DNA of 64,000 nt. Source: Delphinus delphis (taxonomy: Eukaryota > Chordata > Mammalia > Artiodactyla > Delphinidae). Of the stretch, positions 10,734-22,904 are shown piece by piece. The notes beneath the pieces are model-generated. The model saw only the letters and a list, made by a program, of their open reading frames with translations, made no database searches and was not told the origin of the DNA. Made by a program: the position numbers and the translations under genes. Within the stretch, counting starts at the first letter, position 1. The number at the start of each line of letters is the position of its first letter. The DNA is taken from the NCBI RefSeq assembly GCF_949987515.2, contig NC_082703.1:13850680-13914679 (forward strand). Reading direction: 5' to 3'.

Positions 10734-12780
10734 ATACAGTCCCCAGTATCATGTATCATACTCTTCTAATAGAAAGACTCAAAATTCCAAGGTGGGTTCC
10801 AGTCAAAACATTTCGGATCTCCTTTTCCCTCTTCCCAATTCAGCCCGCCTTTCCTGGAAGGAAATTTCAGATGGTTGAACAGAAGATGAGTGGTGTCTGA
10901 TGCCGAGCCCTGGGCTATAATGCTTATTAGACACATGTCGAAGGGGTGCTCTGAGTTTGAGATGTCTAGTCTCATATTCTTTTGTTTAAGTTCAGAGTGT
11001 GACCATAATGCAGAAATTATTGCTCCTTTTTCTTAAGAAATTCCAGAGAAGAATGTTTCGTAATCGGGGTGAATGATGGATTAGTAAAGACAAAAATGTC
11101 AGTCTGTAAGGCATGACTCAATCCTGGGATCACTGTTTCACCCACTGCACTCTAGGGTATGAAAGAGCGATTACTGAAATCTCTAAGGGGAGTTTTTTGG
11201 GTATTTCTGGGTAATTTTGTGCTTTACCAACATCTTAAGGCCCGGGTTTTGGTTAAGTGTTAGAGAGTGGAGCTTTATGGAGGTGCTTTGTAAGAGATGG
11301 AAGGGACAAGAAACTGACGCGAGTTTTTGTTGGTTTTTTTTCCTCTTTTGGGGAGTGTTTTCCAGCAGACTTTTTTTTTTTTTTTTTTTTTTTAAACTGT
11401 TTCAGGTGAGTGGGAGAATTCCAGGACTGGTAGGATTTTTCAAGCCTGGTTAATTGGTATCTAAGTGCCTATTTGGGAACGGGTCCATTTCTTCACCCTT
11501 TGGAACTCTTCTCTAAACAGCTCTGATTTTTGTGAAGCAGGCTTAGTTAACATTCCAAGTGTCCTAAGGACAAACCCAATAATAGCATCACTGCCAGTTT
11601 CTCCCCTCGGTCCCCCACCTCTGGGTACATTGAGGGGGGTGATGAAACGGAAGACTGTATGCCACTGTCATCTTTGTCCTGGTCTGAATGCTGCTCGTAA
11701 TAGTATCGGGAAGGAATTGGACACCAATATTTCCGAAGGTAACATCTCCCTGTTGCCCTAGATCTGGGCTGAGTTTAATTCATCAGCTGAAAAAAGCCAC
11801 CATATCCAGTTACCAGTCAATTAAGCTGTCCATTCTGTATGATTATCTGGTGTCTCGTCACAGTTGGTAGCCCTTTCAGTTTGTTTTATATTTGCCATTG
11901 TCTTTATTCATGAAAGCAAAATTCTTCTCTATTGTGCCACTAAATTGAAGAAAGTGGTTGAGAATTACATATTCACAGAGCATATTATTGAAGGAGCTAC
12001 TTAAAGCCAGTTCTTAACACAAAGATGGAGCATTAATAAAACTGGTGTTATTAACAACAAAGGGGAACACATAGGTTATTGAACAAGTAAGGATCTGTGC
12101 AGAGGAATTCGAAGAACTTTGAAGAGTAAACAATGAGGCTGATTTTTTTTTTTCTAATCTCAGCTCTTTATTTTTCAACAGTCATAAATTCCACAAACAA
12201 GCTGTCTCCAGATGCAGAGACAACCCCATTCTCTTGTTATTGTTTTGCCTTTTTGTCTTTCAAGGAGGTCACCTGGTTTGCGATCCAGGCTATAGGGAAG
12301 AGGTGGCTTTCTCAACGTAAAAAGCAATTAAATGATTGAAAATTGTCAAATTATCTTATGTAGTGAGTAGGAATAACTCATCAGCTGTTTTTATAATATG
12401 GACTGTAGGTTTCTGTCTTGTTCATGGTCAGAGAAAGAAATTATCTTTTTTGCTTCGTTCAGGATTGATTTCTGTCAAAAGCAGCAGAGGGTACAGAGTA
12501 GCGGGAAAAGATGATTATAGTACATTTATTACATTAAGAAGACAAAGAAAAAACCACATTTTCCTCTTTCATAATTTTCTGTGATAGCCATCATTTGTTA
12601 GTATTTGTCACAATTCTGAAAGATTTGAGAAGAGCTAAAATAATGAAAAGCTAGAAGGTGATGTAGGAACAAACATATAACGTTCGGTGTTCAGTTAGTG
12701 AGGGCATACATTTAAAAATATGCTCAATGAGTCCCTGGATTATTAAAATATATTGTAACTCAGCAGAAACCTTTGAATCT
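10734..12780. other. Intronic DNA, nothing recognised
   Basis: No exon or confident repeat. A pure T run of more than 20 bases lies at about 11371-11393. This stretch and the next are the least repeat-laden part of the intron. Confidence 0.4.
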
Positions 12781-12781
12781 C

Positions 12782-12900
12782 TTGGTAGCCTTTTGTTTCT
12801 TTAAGAAGTCATTTTGCTTTTTAGAGACATGAAAAAAGTTGGTAGCCTTTTGTTTCTTTAAGAAGTCATTTTGCTTTTTAGAGACATGAAAAAAGTTGGT
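12782..12900. repeat. Perfect 57-bp tandem duplication
   Basis: The segment 12782-12838 (ttggtagccttttgtttctt…) is repeated without a single change at 12839-12895, with five more matching bases. The unit is not a microsatellite. Confidence 0.95.
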
Positions 12901-13080
12901 TACTTAGTTTTACATTTTATTAAAGTGTCAGGTTATCTTGTAAATTAGCAATTTTATATACAATGGTGAAAAAACACTGTTAAATTTGTTTCAGCTTCAA
13001 GACATTAAGATTAAATAGGAAATTAAAGTGTCTCCTTTGATTTTATATGGAAGAAACAAAGTTGCATTATCTTAAAAAGT

Positions 13081-13116
<36 letters not shown>

Positions 13117-15725
13117 AGCCTATTTTGGCCCTGTGTCTGTGGATGGGACATTGAATTTTCTGGTCTGAGCTGCACTGAGGTAGTTGGCCTAGGGAAGTAT
13201 AACGCTAGATTTCTCTTTTCTTATTTTGATTTACAAAAGAAATGCAATGTTTTGGAAAATCCTTAGTCACCAGGCCACTTGTTTGGAAAAGTTCTTGTAA
13301 AAAAGATCTAAGCACTGTGTCAGAGAGGTCACCTGTTTGTTTCATTTGAGATAAATGGGTTGGGTGATCAGAGAGGCTTTCGGAAACTCAAAGAAGGCCC
13401 ATGATGCAGCCTACAGGTCAGGTGTGAGTCTTTATTACTTTCTGCAACTTTACTGCCAGCACCTGACCGCCAGGTTGCGTCCTCCTTAACGAGGGAACTC
13501 TGTGGAATGTTCTTGGCCTTGAGTAAGTTTCTTCTTGCGGGATATTTATCTATGCTCTCGTTCTTTTCCACCAACATGACATCTAAACCAGGAGAGCTGA
13601 CTGCTCCTGAGGTTGGATAATGTGTGGCCTACGGATGTAAGATGTGGAGGTGAGGACGGAGGTCCACAGCGAGATTCTAGTGCTCTGCTATTTCAGTATT
13701 TGAAAGGATGCTGTGTGTTTTTAAATTGGAAGAGTGCATCTTGGTGAGTTGAACTTGGGCCGCGTGTGATTTTTCATGAAATATCCTACTCTCCAAATTA
13801 TTCAAGGTCACTCTTAAGAATAATTAGAAAGCAACCCAGAGCAGTAGGCAGAGAATTGGTAGATGATCTTTTATATATTTGATCCCTTTCATTCACTCAG
13901 TTGCTCAGCACCCTGCCGCTTCTCCCTAGTCAAGTGCCTTTTGTCCTTGTTTAATTTCTTACACACTCTGTACCTCTCTGAAGCCCTCAGTGAATTTTGC
14001 CTTGTTCTGTAGCTGTTTGTGTAGGTCATAATATCTCTTTGATTAGCTTGTTCACTTGCTTCCTCCAAGCAGGAAACATGCCTGAGGCTTTGTGGCTTCT
14101 GTAAGAGCCTCTCAACTGTCTGCTGGATGACTGGTCTTTGTGAGAAATCTCTTTTTTGTTTTCTTTGGTAGTCACACACTCTGTCAGATTCCCAGGTGGT
14201 ACTCTTGCAGTCATCTCGCTTTGTCCTGTGTCCCAGCTTCCCTCCCCCACACTTGTCCCTCTGGTGTTCTCCTCGTCACTGTATTACTGGCCTTGCCCTT
14301 GAATGGGCCCTTCACTTTGACCACTGAAGCAAAGCAAAATTCTTGCCTTGTTCTATCTCAGTTTTAGAGTTCCTGGAATTTGAGCATGACCTAGTTGCTT
14401 AGATTGAATTAGTCATTGTTTTTAATTTTGCAAAGGTTATTAAATATCTTTCTGGTTTGGCTTTATTAATACTGACGCTGCTCGGCTTTTGTTTTTGTGG
14501 AGAGGCCTCTTTGAACTCTCTTGGGCTTTGTTTCATAGAAACATCAAAACCTTCATCATGCAGTGGATGAAAGAAACTCCCTGCGTAACAGAATTCAAAG
14601 ACTTGAAAGGCCTTTGGAGTGTTCAAATTGTTTTGAATATTAGGTGCCTCTTCTTTAAACTCTAGAATAAACTCTCAAGTCCATCCCTGCACAAGTTTAG
14701 AATTTCCTAGAGAAAGTATTTTTTAATTTGTTAACAGACATTTAGTGTCGTCCTCTGCCACCTGCTCGTCTCATCCTCCAGGAAACCTCACCTATTTTAG
14801 TTCTTACTCATTTCCTTCATCTGAACACCTAGAACACGTATAGGGTGTACTTCACAGGGTTTTTCTGAGCATTAGGTGAGAGACTGTGTCGAGGAAAGCA
14901 GTTACCCCCCCCCCCCCCACCGTGTCTGGAGGAAGTGAGGGTGGGGATGGCTGACATGGGAGTGAGCATTTCTGGTTGATTTCTCCCTTCACCCACCAAC
15001 TTGCTTCTCTCTATGGGAGTCTGTTTTGATTAAGGATCTGACCATCCATCCATCAGGGAGCTTTTTTTGTTTTTTAAAACGCAGGGGACCAGTAGTGCTG
15101 GTCTCATCTCTTGCCCTCTCTTGTCTGCTGCAGCCGAGGCCCTTCGGGGCTGGAGAGGAGAGTTGTTTGTGTTTCAGGCTCTGCTTGGGGCAGGCCCAGC
15201 CCCGTCTCTGTTCCCCTGGTTCACCTGCTCTGATTGCAAAACCAGGTGTCAGGTTGCTGTCAGGTTTACTGTCCTCTGGGGGCCGGCTACCTTCACTTCA
15301 GTGGGGAGGGCTGTGGAGGCCTCATTTTGGCCTGCCTTCCACAAACCTGCTCTGGCACTCGTGAAGCTGACCCTTCGGATCCCAGTTTAGTGCCTCGAGT
15401 CTGCATGGCCTGTAGAACCCAGAGTGATTGACAGACATCTCAGACAGCCACAGCATACGTACGATGACGTGTCTTTCTTGAACCACCAAGACCCTCTCCG
15501 TGAAAGGTGTGGCAGTTTGCTCTGCGGTTGTACCCTCACTTCTCTGAGTTCTGATGTCTCATGTGACGGCACACCGCGCCCTGGACGGTGCCTGGCACAG
15601 GGCCGAGCAGGTAGAAGGGATTCAAAGCGGATTGGTTATTTTTGAAGAACTCAAAAAATTCTAGTGTTTCTTAATTGATTCCTTGGCAGAGTGGTGTTTT
15701 TTAGGTTGCTTGTGATGTTTTTTAT
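12901..15725. other. Intronic DNA, mostly unique
   Basis: No exon is seen. It includes a (GT)n tract and a C-run of about 13 at 14905-14918. Chance open frames at 13889-14367 and 15026-15572 overlap one another on both strands and show no domain. Confidence 0.4.
13083..13113. repeat. (GT)15 microsatellite
   Basis: Uninterrupted GT dinucleotides. Confidence 0.98.
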
Positions 15726-15742
15726 CTCAAAGTGTGTACTTT

Positions 15743-15946
15743 TTTTTTTTTTTTTGTGGTACGCGGGCCTCTCACTGTTGTGGCCTCTCCCGTTGCGGAG
15801 CACAGGCTCCGGACGCGCAGGCTCAGCGGCCATGGCTCACGGGCCTAGCCGCTCGGCGGCATGTTGGATCTTCCCGCACCGGGGCACGAACCCGTGTCCC
15901 CTGCACTGGCAGGCGGACTCTCAACCACTGTGCCACCAGGGAAGCC
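15743..15946 (-). mobile_element. CHR-type SINE, short form
   Basis: A T-run (the A tail on the minus strand), then 'ggtacgcgggcctctcactg' and the complete body to 'ccaccagggaagcc'. The 17-bp target duplication CTCAAAGTGTGTACTTT is perfect at 15726-15742 and 15947-15963, so the insertion is recent. Confidence 0.95.
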
Positions 15947-16423
15947 CTCAAAGTGTGTACTTTAAGAGAAGCATGTATAATTTTCCCATGGGATTTTTCT
16001 GCCACATCAATCCCTGCCCTCTGTGTACATCCTCCTGACTCTTACAGAGATTGGGGAGGAGTGGGCGACGGGCAGCTTATCAGGATGAAGGTGAGTGAAG
16101 GGTGGGAGTTGGCTACAGAAAGCTTCCACTACCTGACATCACAGTCACTCTCCTTGAGGCAGTGGGTACTCCCCTCCCTCCTGTCTCATAGCTCTTTTTT
16201 TCTTTCCTTTTTCTTTTATTTTTTTGGGAATTTTTGAATTTTCTTTATACAGCAGGTTTGTATTATCCATTTTATACATATTAGTGTGTACATGTCAATC
16301 CCAATCTCCCAATTCATCACACCATACCCGCCTACCCCCCGCCCCCATTGTCCACTTTCCCCGCTTGGTGTCCATAGGTTTGTTCTCTACATCTGTGTCT
16401 CTATTTCTGGCCTGCAAACCGGT

Positions 16424-19400
16424 TCATCTGTACCATTCTTCTAGGTTCCACATATATGCGTTAATATATGATATTGTTTTTTTCTGAGTTACTTCACTCT
16501 GTATGACAGTCTCTAGATCCATCCACATCTCAACAAATGACCAATTTTGTTCCTTTTTATGGCTGAGTAATATTCCATTGTATATATGTACCACATCTTC
16601 TTTATCCATTCCTCTGTCGATGGGCATTTAGGTTGCTTCCATGACCTGGCTATTGTAAATAGTGCTTCAGTGAACATTGGGGTGCATGTGTCATTTTGAA
16701 TTATGGTTTTCTCGGGGTATATGCCCAGTAGTGGGATTGCTGGATCATATGGTAATTGTAGTTTTAGTTTTTTAAGAAACCTCCATACTCTTCTCCATAG
16801 TGGCTGTATCAATTTAGATTCCCCACCAACAGTGCAAGAGGGTTCCCTTTTCTCCACACCCTCTCCAACATTTGTTGTTTGTAGATTTTCTGATGATGCC
16901 CATTCTAACTAGTGTGAGGTGATACATCATTGTAGTTTTGATTTGCATTTCTCTAATAATTAGTGATGTTGAGCAGCTTTTCATGTGCTTCTTGGCCATC
17001 TGTATGTCTTTTGGAGAAATGTCTATTTAGGTCTTCTGCCCATTTTTGGATTGATTGTTTGTCCTTTTAATATTGAGCTGCATAAGCTGTTTATATATTG
17101 TGGAGATTAATCCTTTGTCCATTGATTCGTTTGCAAATATTTTCTCCCATTCTGAGGGTTTTCTTTTCATCTTGTTTGTAGTTTCCTTTGCTTTGCAAAA
17201 GCTTTTAAGTTTCATTAGGTCCCATTTGTTTATTTTTGTTTTTATTTCCATTACTTTAGGAGGTGGATCAAAAAAGACCTTGCTGCGATTTATGTCAAAG
17301 AGTGTTCTTCCTGTGTTTTCCTCTAAGAGTTTTATAGTGTCCAGTCTTACATTTAGGTCTCTAATCCATCTGGAGTTTATTTGTTTATGGTGTTAGGTAG
17401 TGTTCTAATTTCATTCTTTTACATGTAGCTGTCCAGTTTTCCCAGCACCACTTATTGAAGAGACTGTCTTTTCTCCACTGAATATCCTTGCCTCCTTTGT
17501 CATAGATTAGTTGACCATAGGTGCGTGGGTTTATCTCTGGGCTTTCTATCCTCTTCCATTGATCTATATTTCTGTTTTTGTGCCAGCACCATATTGTGTT
17601 GATTACTGTAGCTTTGTAGTATAGTCGGAAGTCAGGAAGTCTGATTCCTCCAGCTCTGTTTTTTTCCCTCAAGACTGCTTTGGCTATTCAGGGTCTTTTG
17701 TGTCTCCATACAAATTTTAAGATTTTTTTGTTCTAGCTCTGTGAAAAATGCCATTGGTAATTTATCCGTAGATTGCTTTGGGTAGTATAGTCATTTTCAC
17801 AATATTGATTCTTCCAATCCAAGAACATGGTGTATCTCTCCATCTGTTTGTATCATCTTTATTTCATCAGTGTGTTATAGTTTTCTGCATACAGGTCTTT
17901 TGTCTCCCTAGGTAGGTTTATTCTTGGTATTTTATTCTTTTTGTTGCAATGGTAAATGGGAGTGTTTCCTTAATTTCTCTTTCAGATTTTTCATCATTAG
18001 TGTATAGTAATGCAAGAGATTTCTGTGCATTAATTTTGTATCCTGCTACTTTACCAAATTCATTGATTAGCTCTAGTAGTTGTCTGGTGGCATCTTTAGG
18101 ATTCTCTATGTATAGTTTCATGTCATCTGCAAACAGTGATAGTTTTACTTCTTTTCCAATTTGTATTCCTTTTATTTCTTTTTCTTCTTTGATTGCCGTG
18201 GCTAGGACTTCCAAAACTATGTTGAATAATAGTGGTGAGAGTGGACATCCTTGTCTTGTTCCTGATCTTAGAGGAAATGCATTCAGTTTTTTACCATTGA
18301 GAGTGATGTTTGCTGTGCGTTTGTCGTATATGGCTTTTATTATGTTGAGGTAGGTTCCCTCTATGCTCACTTTCTGGAGAGTTTTTATCATAAATGGATG
18401 TTGAATTTTGTCAAAAGCTTTTTCTGCATCTATTGAGATGATCGCATGGTTTTCCTTCAATTTGTTAATATGGTGTATCACATTGATTGATTTGCGTATA
18501 TTGACGAATCCTTGCATCCCTGGGATAAATTTCACTTGATCGTGGTGTATGATCTTTTTAATGTGTTTTTGGATTCTGTTTGCTAGTATTATTTTGAGGA
18601 TTTTTGCATCTATATTCATCAGTAATATTGGTCTGTAATTTTCTTTTTTTGTAGTATCTTTGTCTGGTTTTGGTATCAGGGTGATGGTGGCCTCATAGAA
18701 TGAGTTTGGGAGTGTTCCTTCCTCTGCAATTTTGAAAAAGTTTAAGAAGGATGGGTGTTAGCTCTTTTCTAAATGTTTGATAGAATTCACCTGTGAAGCC
18801 ATCTGGTCCTGGACTTTTGTTTGTTGGAAGATTTTTAATCACAGTTTCAATATTATTACTTGTGACTGGTCTGTTCATATTTTCTATTTCTTCCTGGTTC
18901 AGTCTAGGAAGGTTATACCTTTCTAAGAATTTGTCCATTTCTTCCAGGTTGTCCATTTTACTGGCATAGAGTTGCTTGTAGTAGTCTCTTAGGATGCTTT
19001 GTACTTCTGCAGTGTCTGTTGTAACTTCTCCTTTTTCATTTCTAATTTTATTGAGTTGAGTCCTCTTCCTCTTTTTCTTGATGAGTCTGGCTAATGGTTT
19101 ATCCATTTTGTTTATCTTCTCAAAGAACCAGCTTTTAGTTTTTCTGATCTTTGCTGTTGTTTTCTTTGTTTCTATTTCATTTATTTCTGCTCTGTTCTTT
19201 ATGATTTCTTTCCATCTACTAACTTCGGGTTTTGTTTGTTCTTCTTTCCCTAGTTCCTTTAGATGTAAGGTTAGATTGTGTATTTGAGGTTTTTCTTGTT
19301 TCTTGAGGTAGGCTTGTATTGCTATAAAGTTCCCTCTTAGCACCGCTTTTGCTGCATCCCGTAGGTTTTGGATCATGGTGTTTTCGTTGTAATTTATCTC

Positions 19401-20570
19401 TAGGTATTTTTTGCTTTCCTCTTTGATTTCTTCAGTGATCTCTTGGTTATTTAGTAACATATAGTTTAGCGTCCATGTGTTTGTGTTTTTTACGTGTTTT
19501 CCCCTGTAACTGATTTCTAATTGCCTAGTGTTGTGGTCAGAAAAGATGTTTGAAATGGTTTCAGTTTTCTTAAATTTACCAAGGCTTGATTTGTGACCCA
19601 AGATGTGATCTATCCTGGAGAATGTTCTGTGTGCACTTGAGAAGAAAGTGTAATCTGCTATCTTTGGATGGAATGTCCTGTAAATATCAATTAAATCTAT
19701 CTGGTCTACTGTGTCATTTAAAGCTTGTGTTTCCTTATTAATTTTCTGTTTGGATGGTCTGTCCATTGGTGTAAGTGAGGTGTTCAAGTCCCCCACTATT
19801 GTTGTGATTTCCTCTCTTATACCTGTTAGCAGTTGCCTTATGTATTGAGGTCCTCCTATGTTGGGTGCATATATATTTATAATTGTTATATCTTCTTCTT
19901 GGATTGATCCCTTGATCATTATGTAGTGTCCTTCCTTGTCTCTTTTTTTAATAAATTTATTTATTTATTTATTTATTTTTGGCTGTGTTGGGTCTTCGTT
20001 GCTGTGTGTGGGCTTTCTCTAGTTGCGGCGAGTGGGGGCTATTCTTTGTTGCGGTGTGTGGGTTTCTCACTGCAGTGGCTTCTCGTTGCGGAGCATGGGC
20101 TCTAGGCGTATGGGCTTCAGTAGTTGTGGCACGTGGGCTCAGTAGTTGTGGCTGGTAGGCTCAAGAGCTCAGGTTCAATAGTTGTGGCACACGGGCTTAG
20201 TTGCTCCGCGGCATGTGGGATCTTCCCGAACCAGGGCTCGAACCCGTATCCCCTGCATTGGCAGGCAGATTCTTAACCACTGCGCCACCAGGGAAGTCCC
20301 CTTCCTTGTCTCTTGTAACATTCTTTATTTTAAAGTCTATTTTACCTGATAGTATTGCAACTCCAGCTTTCTTTTGATTTCCATTTTCATGGAATATCTT
20401 TTTCCATCCCCTCACTTTCAGCCTGTATGTGTCCCTAGGTCTGAAGTGGGTCTATTGTAGACGGCATATATATGCGTCTTGTTTTTATATCCATTCAGCC
20501 CGTCTGTGTCTTTTGGCTGGGGCATTTAATCCATTTACATTCAAGGTCATTATTGGATGCATGTTCCTGT
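16424..20570 (-). pseudogene. L1 ORF2 (endonuclease-reverse transcriptase), broken
   Basis: The endonuclease frame covers 18693-19919 (IINIYAPN, VGDLNT, SRIDHILG, SDH motifs). Its N-terminal piece lies beyond the SINE at about 20300-20570 and includes KKAGVAIL. The reverse transcriptase frame covers 17918-18619, with [25 protein letters not shown] and the catalytic FADD motif. C-terminal pieces are open at 17385-17672, 17027-17251 and 16513-16857. Frameshifts and stops between the pieces, plus the SINE, abolish a full protein. Confidence 0.93.
19945..20299 (-). mobile_element. CHR-type SINE, long variant, inserted in L1 ORF2
   Basis: Starts with an AAATTTATTTATTTA tract (tail side), then 'ggctgtgttgggtcttcgttg', and ends 'gccaccagggaagtcc'. 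The 15-bp target duplication CCTTCCTTGTCTCTT at 19930-19944 and 20300-20314 consists of L1 ORF2 sequence, proving the SINE came after the L1. Confidence 0.95.
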
Positions 20571-20635
20571 TAACCATTTTCTTAATTGTTTTGGGATTGT
20601 TTTTGTAGGTCCTTTTCTTCTCTTTTGTTTCCCAC

Positions 20636-21205
20636 TTAGAGAAGTTCCTTTAGCATTTGTTGTAGAGCTGGTTTGGTGGTGCTGAATTCTCTTAGCTTTT
20701 GCTTGTCTGTAAAGCTTTTGATTTCTCTATCGAATCTGAATGAGATCCTTGCTGGGTAGGGTAATCTTGGTTGTAGGTTCTTCCCTTTCATCACTTTAAG
20801 TATGTCATGCCACTCCCTTCTGGCTTGTAGAGTTTCTGCTGAGAAATCAGCTGTTAACCTTATGGGAGTTCCCTTGTATGTTATTTGTTGTTTTTCCCTT
20901 GTTGCTTTCAATAGTGTTTCTTTGTCTTTAATTTTTGCCAATTTGAGTACTATGTGTCTCGGCATGTTTCTCCTTGGGTTTATCCTGCCTGGGACTCTGT
21001 GCCCTTCCTGAACTTGGGTGGCTATTTCCTTTCCCACGTTAGGGAAGTTTTCGACTGTAATCTCTTCAAATATTTTCTCTGGTCCTTTCTCTCTCTTCCT
21101 TCTGGGACCCCTATAATGCGAATGTTGTTGTGTTTAATGTTGTCCCAGAGGTCTCTTAGGCTGTCTTCCTTTCTTTTCACTCATTTTTCTTTATTCTGTT
21201 CCATG
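20636..21205 (-). pseudogene. L1 ORF1 (RNA-binding protein), C-terminal part
   Basis: The open frame 20636-21037 encodes 133 residues that include RNMPRHIVLKLAKIKDKE, ADFSAETLQARREW and the C-terminal KPALQQMLKELL of L1 ORF1p. The RRM and C-terminal domains are thus partly kept; the coiled-coil N-terminus was lost to 5' truncation. The final stop is followed by ORF2 in the usual order. Confidence 0.9.
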
Positions 21206-21209
21206 TCAT

Positions 21210-22140
21210 AGCTCTTTCTTTCTAACTAGCCCCCTACCCTTCCTTGACATTGGCCTTAAGAAGTGGGAAAGTATAAATGGTAAGGAGAGTGAATGTCTGA
21301 TGGTGGCAATGCAGGAAAGAAGGTGTTTTCCGTGGTGTGTCCCAGCTGTTTTGCCTTCTTCCAAGTGCTGTTGCTTTCCAGAAGCTCCTTCCAGGTTTCT
21401 TGCTGGTTTGAGTTCAGGGGAGACCGTAGAAGAGTTGCTGGCCGGAACGAACGCAGCGATGGTTCGTGTGTGCTATACTCTGTGGTAACAACTCCCAGAC
21501 ACCACTGCCAGCGGGCCTGACTTATTCATGGAGAGCAAGGAGAAAACATTTTCAGTTATTTTTATTTTTGGCGCAGAATGCAAGAAAACATTTTCTCATT
21601 TTTCCTTCCTCGACCTAATCTCTTAGCTGCAAATAGTGATGCCTTGTTTCTTAAAGAGTAAATTAGCGAAAAACCATCAGCAAACTTCTTTCTCTTTAGC
21701 TGTCGGTTTACAGATGGCAAGGAATACTGAAGGCGAAAGAAAGTGGAAGTGGGGAGCATGGGAGCAGGGGAGAGGCGTTCGGGTCCTGGTGAGTTACTGA
21801 GGTGGGTTCGCATGGCCATCGCGAGCCTGGAGCCTGTTTGACCGCCTCAGGAAGGAACTTCCTGCCCTGGACTGGCAGCCCTAGGCACCCGGGCTGTCCC
21901 AGCTGTTTCCTTCGCTTTTGCAAATCTGTGCACAAGGGTGCTTAGGAGAAGGGCAAGGAGGAAAGGAAGTTGTGTTAAGTTGTGTAAGTTGTTGTGTTAA
22001 GTTGTATCAAGACTGCTCTTTGAGGGTTCCCTGTTTTGTGCCTGCCTTTCTGCTTTTTGGGTGGGGTGGCTTACCGAGTCTAGCCCTGCTGCTTTCTTCC
22101 TCCTCTTCCTCCTTTTTATCCAGGTGAAATTCACATACAT
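21210..22140. other. Intronic DNA, nothing recognised
   Basis: Unique-looking sequence between the L1 and the SINE cluster. It includes a small run of 'tgttaagttgtgt' repeats at 21970-22010. Confidence 0.4.
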
Positions 22141-22150
22141 GAAATTAACC

Positions 22151-22182
<32 letters not shown>

Positions 22183-22369
22183 ACGCGGGCCTCTCACTGC
22201 CGTGGCCTCTCCAGTTGCGGAGCACAGGCTCCGGACGCGCAGGCTCAGCCGCCATGGCTCACGAGCCCAGCCGCTCCGCAGCATGTGGGATCTTCCCGGA
22301 CCGGGGCACGAACCCGCGTCCCCTGCATCGGCAGGCGGACTCTCAACCACTGCGCCGCCAGGGAAGCCC
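22151..22369 (-). mobile_element. CHR-type SINE, short form
   Basis: Complete element with a long T-run. The target duplication GAAATTAACCTTTTTT starts at 22141 and again at 22370. First of three adjacent copies. Confidence 0.93.
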
Positions 22370-22385
22370 GAAATTAACCTTTTTT

Positions 22386-22660
22386 TAAAAAAAAATTATT
22401 TTTGGCTGTGTTGGGTTTTCATTTCTGTGTGAGGGCTTTCTCTAGTTGTGGCAAGTGGGGGCCACTCTTTATCACGGCGCGCGGGCCTCTCACTATCGCG
22501 GTCTCTCATGTTGCGGAGCACAGGCTCCAGACGCGCAGGCTCAGTAGTTGTGGCTCACGGGCCTAGTTGCTCCGAGGCATGTGGGATCTTCCCGGACCAG
22601 GGCTGGAACCCGTGTCCCCTGGCAGGTAGATTCTCAACCACTGTGCCACCAGGGAAGCCC
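22386..22660 (-). mobile_element. CHR-type SINE, long variant (shortened)
   Basis: Begins 'ttatttttggctgtgttggg' and ends 'ccaccagggaagccc'. It shows an internal switch to the 'gcgcgcgggcctctcactatcgcgg' sequence of the short form, so it is intermediate or recombinant between the two forms. Confidence 0.85.
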
Positions 22661-22673
22661 AACCGTTTTCTTT

Positions 22674-22884
22674 CTTTCTTTTTTTTTTTTTTTGCGATAC
22701 GCGGGCCTCTCACTGTTGTGGCCTCTCCCGTTGCAGAGCACAGGCTCCGGACGCGCAGGCTTAGCGACCATGGCTCACGGGCTTAGCCGCTCCGCGGCAT
22801 GTGGGATCTTCCCGGACCGGGGCACGAACCCATGTCCCCTGCATTGGCAGCTGGACTCTCAACCACTGCGCCACCAGGGAAGCC
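22674..22884 (-). mobile_element. CHR-type SINE, short form, abutting the previous one
   Basis: The target duplication CCCAACCGTTTTCTTT at 22658-22673 and 22885-22900 begins inside the last three bases of the preceding SINE, so this copy landed exactly at its edge and is younger. Confidence 0.93.
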
Positions 22885-22904
22885 CCCAACCGTTTTCTTT
22901 TAAT

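Larger units (their letters stand above)
16201..21205 (-). mobile_element. 5'-truncated L1 LINE, antisense to MFHAS1
   Basis: The 3' UTR and tail lie at the low-coordinate end (16205-16400). ORF2 follows to about 20570 and partial ORF1 to 21205. The sequence 'tcatagctctt' at 16186 and 21206 looks like its target-site duplication. The 5' end is cut inside ORF1, so no promoter remains. A CHR SINE at 19945-20299 interrupts it. The element is broken but well preserved, suggesting moderate age. Confidence 0.93.

Noticed and set aside
12782..12900. CRISPR-like or satellite array
   Set aside because: Only two full units, no spacers, and a eukaryotic intron context.
15823..16038. Recurring short proteins such as '…SLLWPLPLRSTGSG…' found at many sites (e.g. 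15691, 22176, 24624, 28675, 44409, 52475, 55399, 63580)
   Set aside because: All are translations of CHR SINE copies in either direction, not genes.
17918..19919. Reverse transcriptase and endonuclease as a novel reverse-transcriptase-based system
   Set aside because: Standard L1 ORF2 with frameshifts, flanked by L1 ORF1 and 3' UTR.
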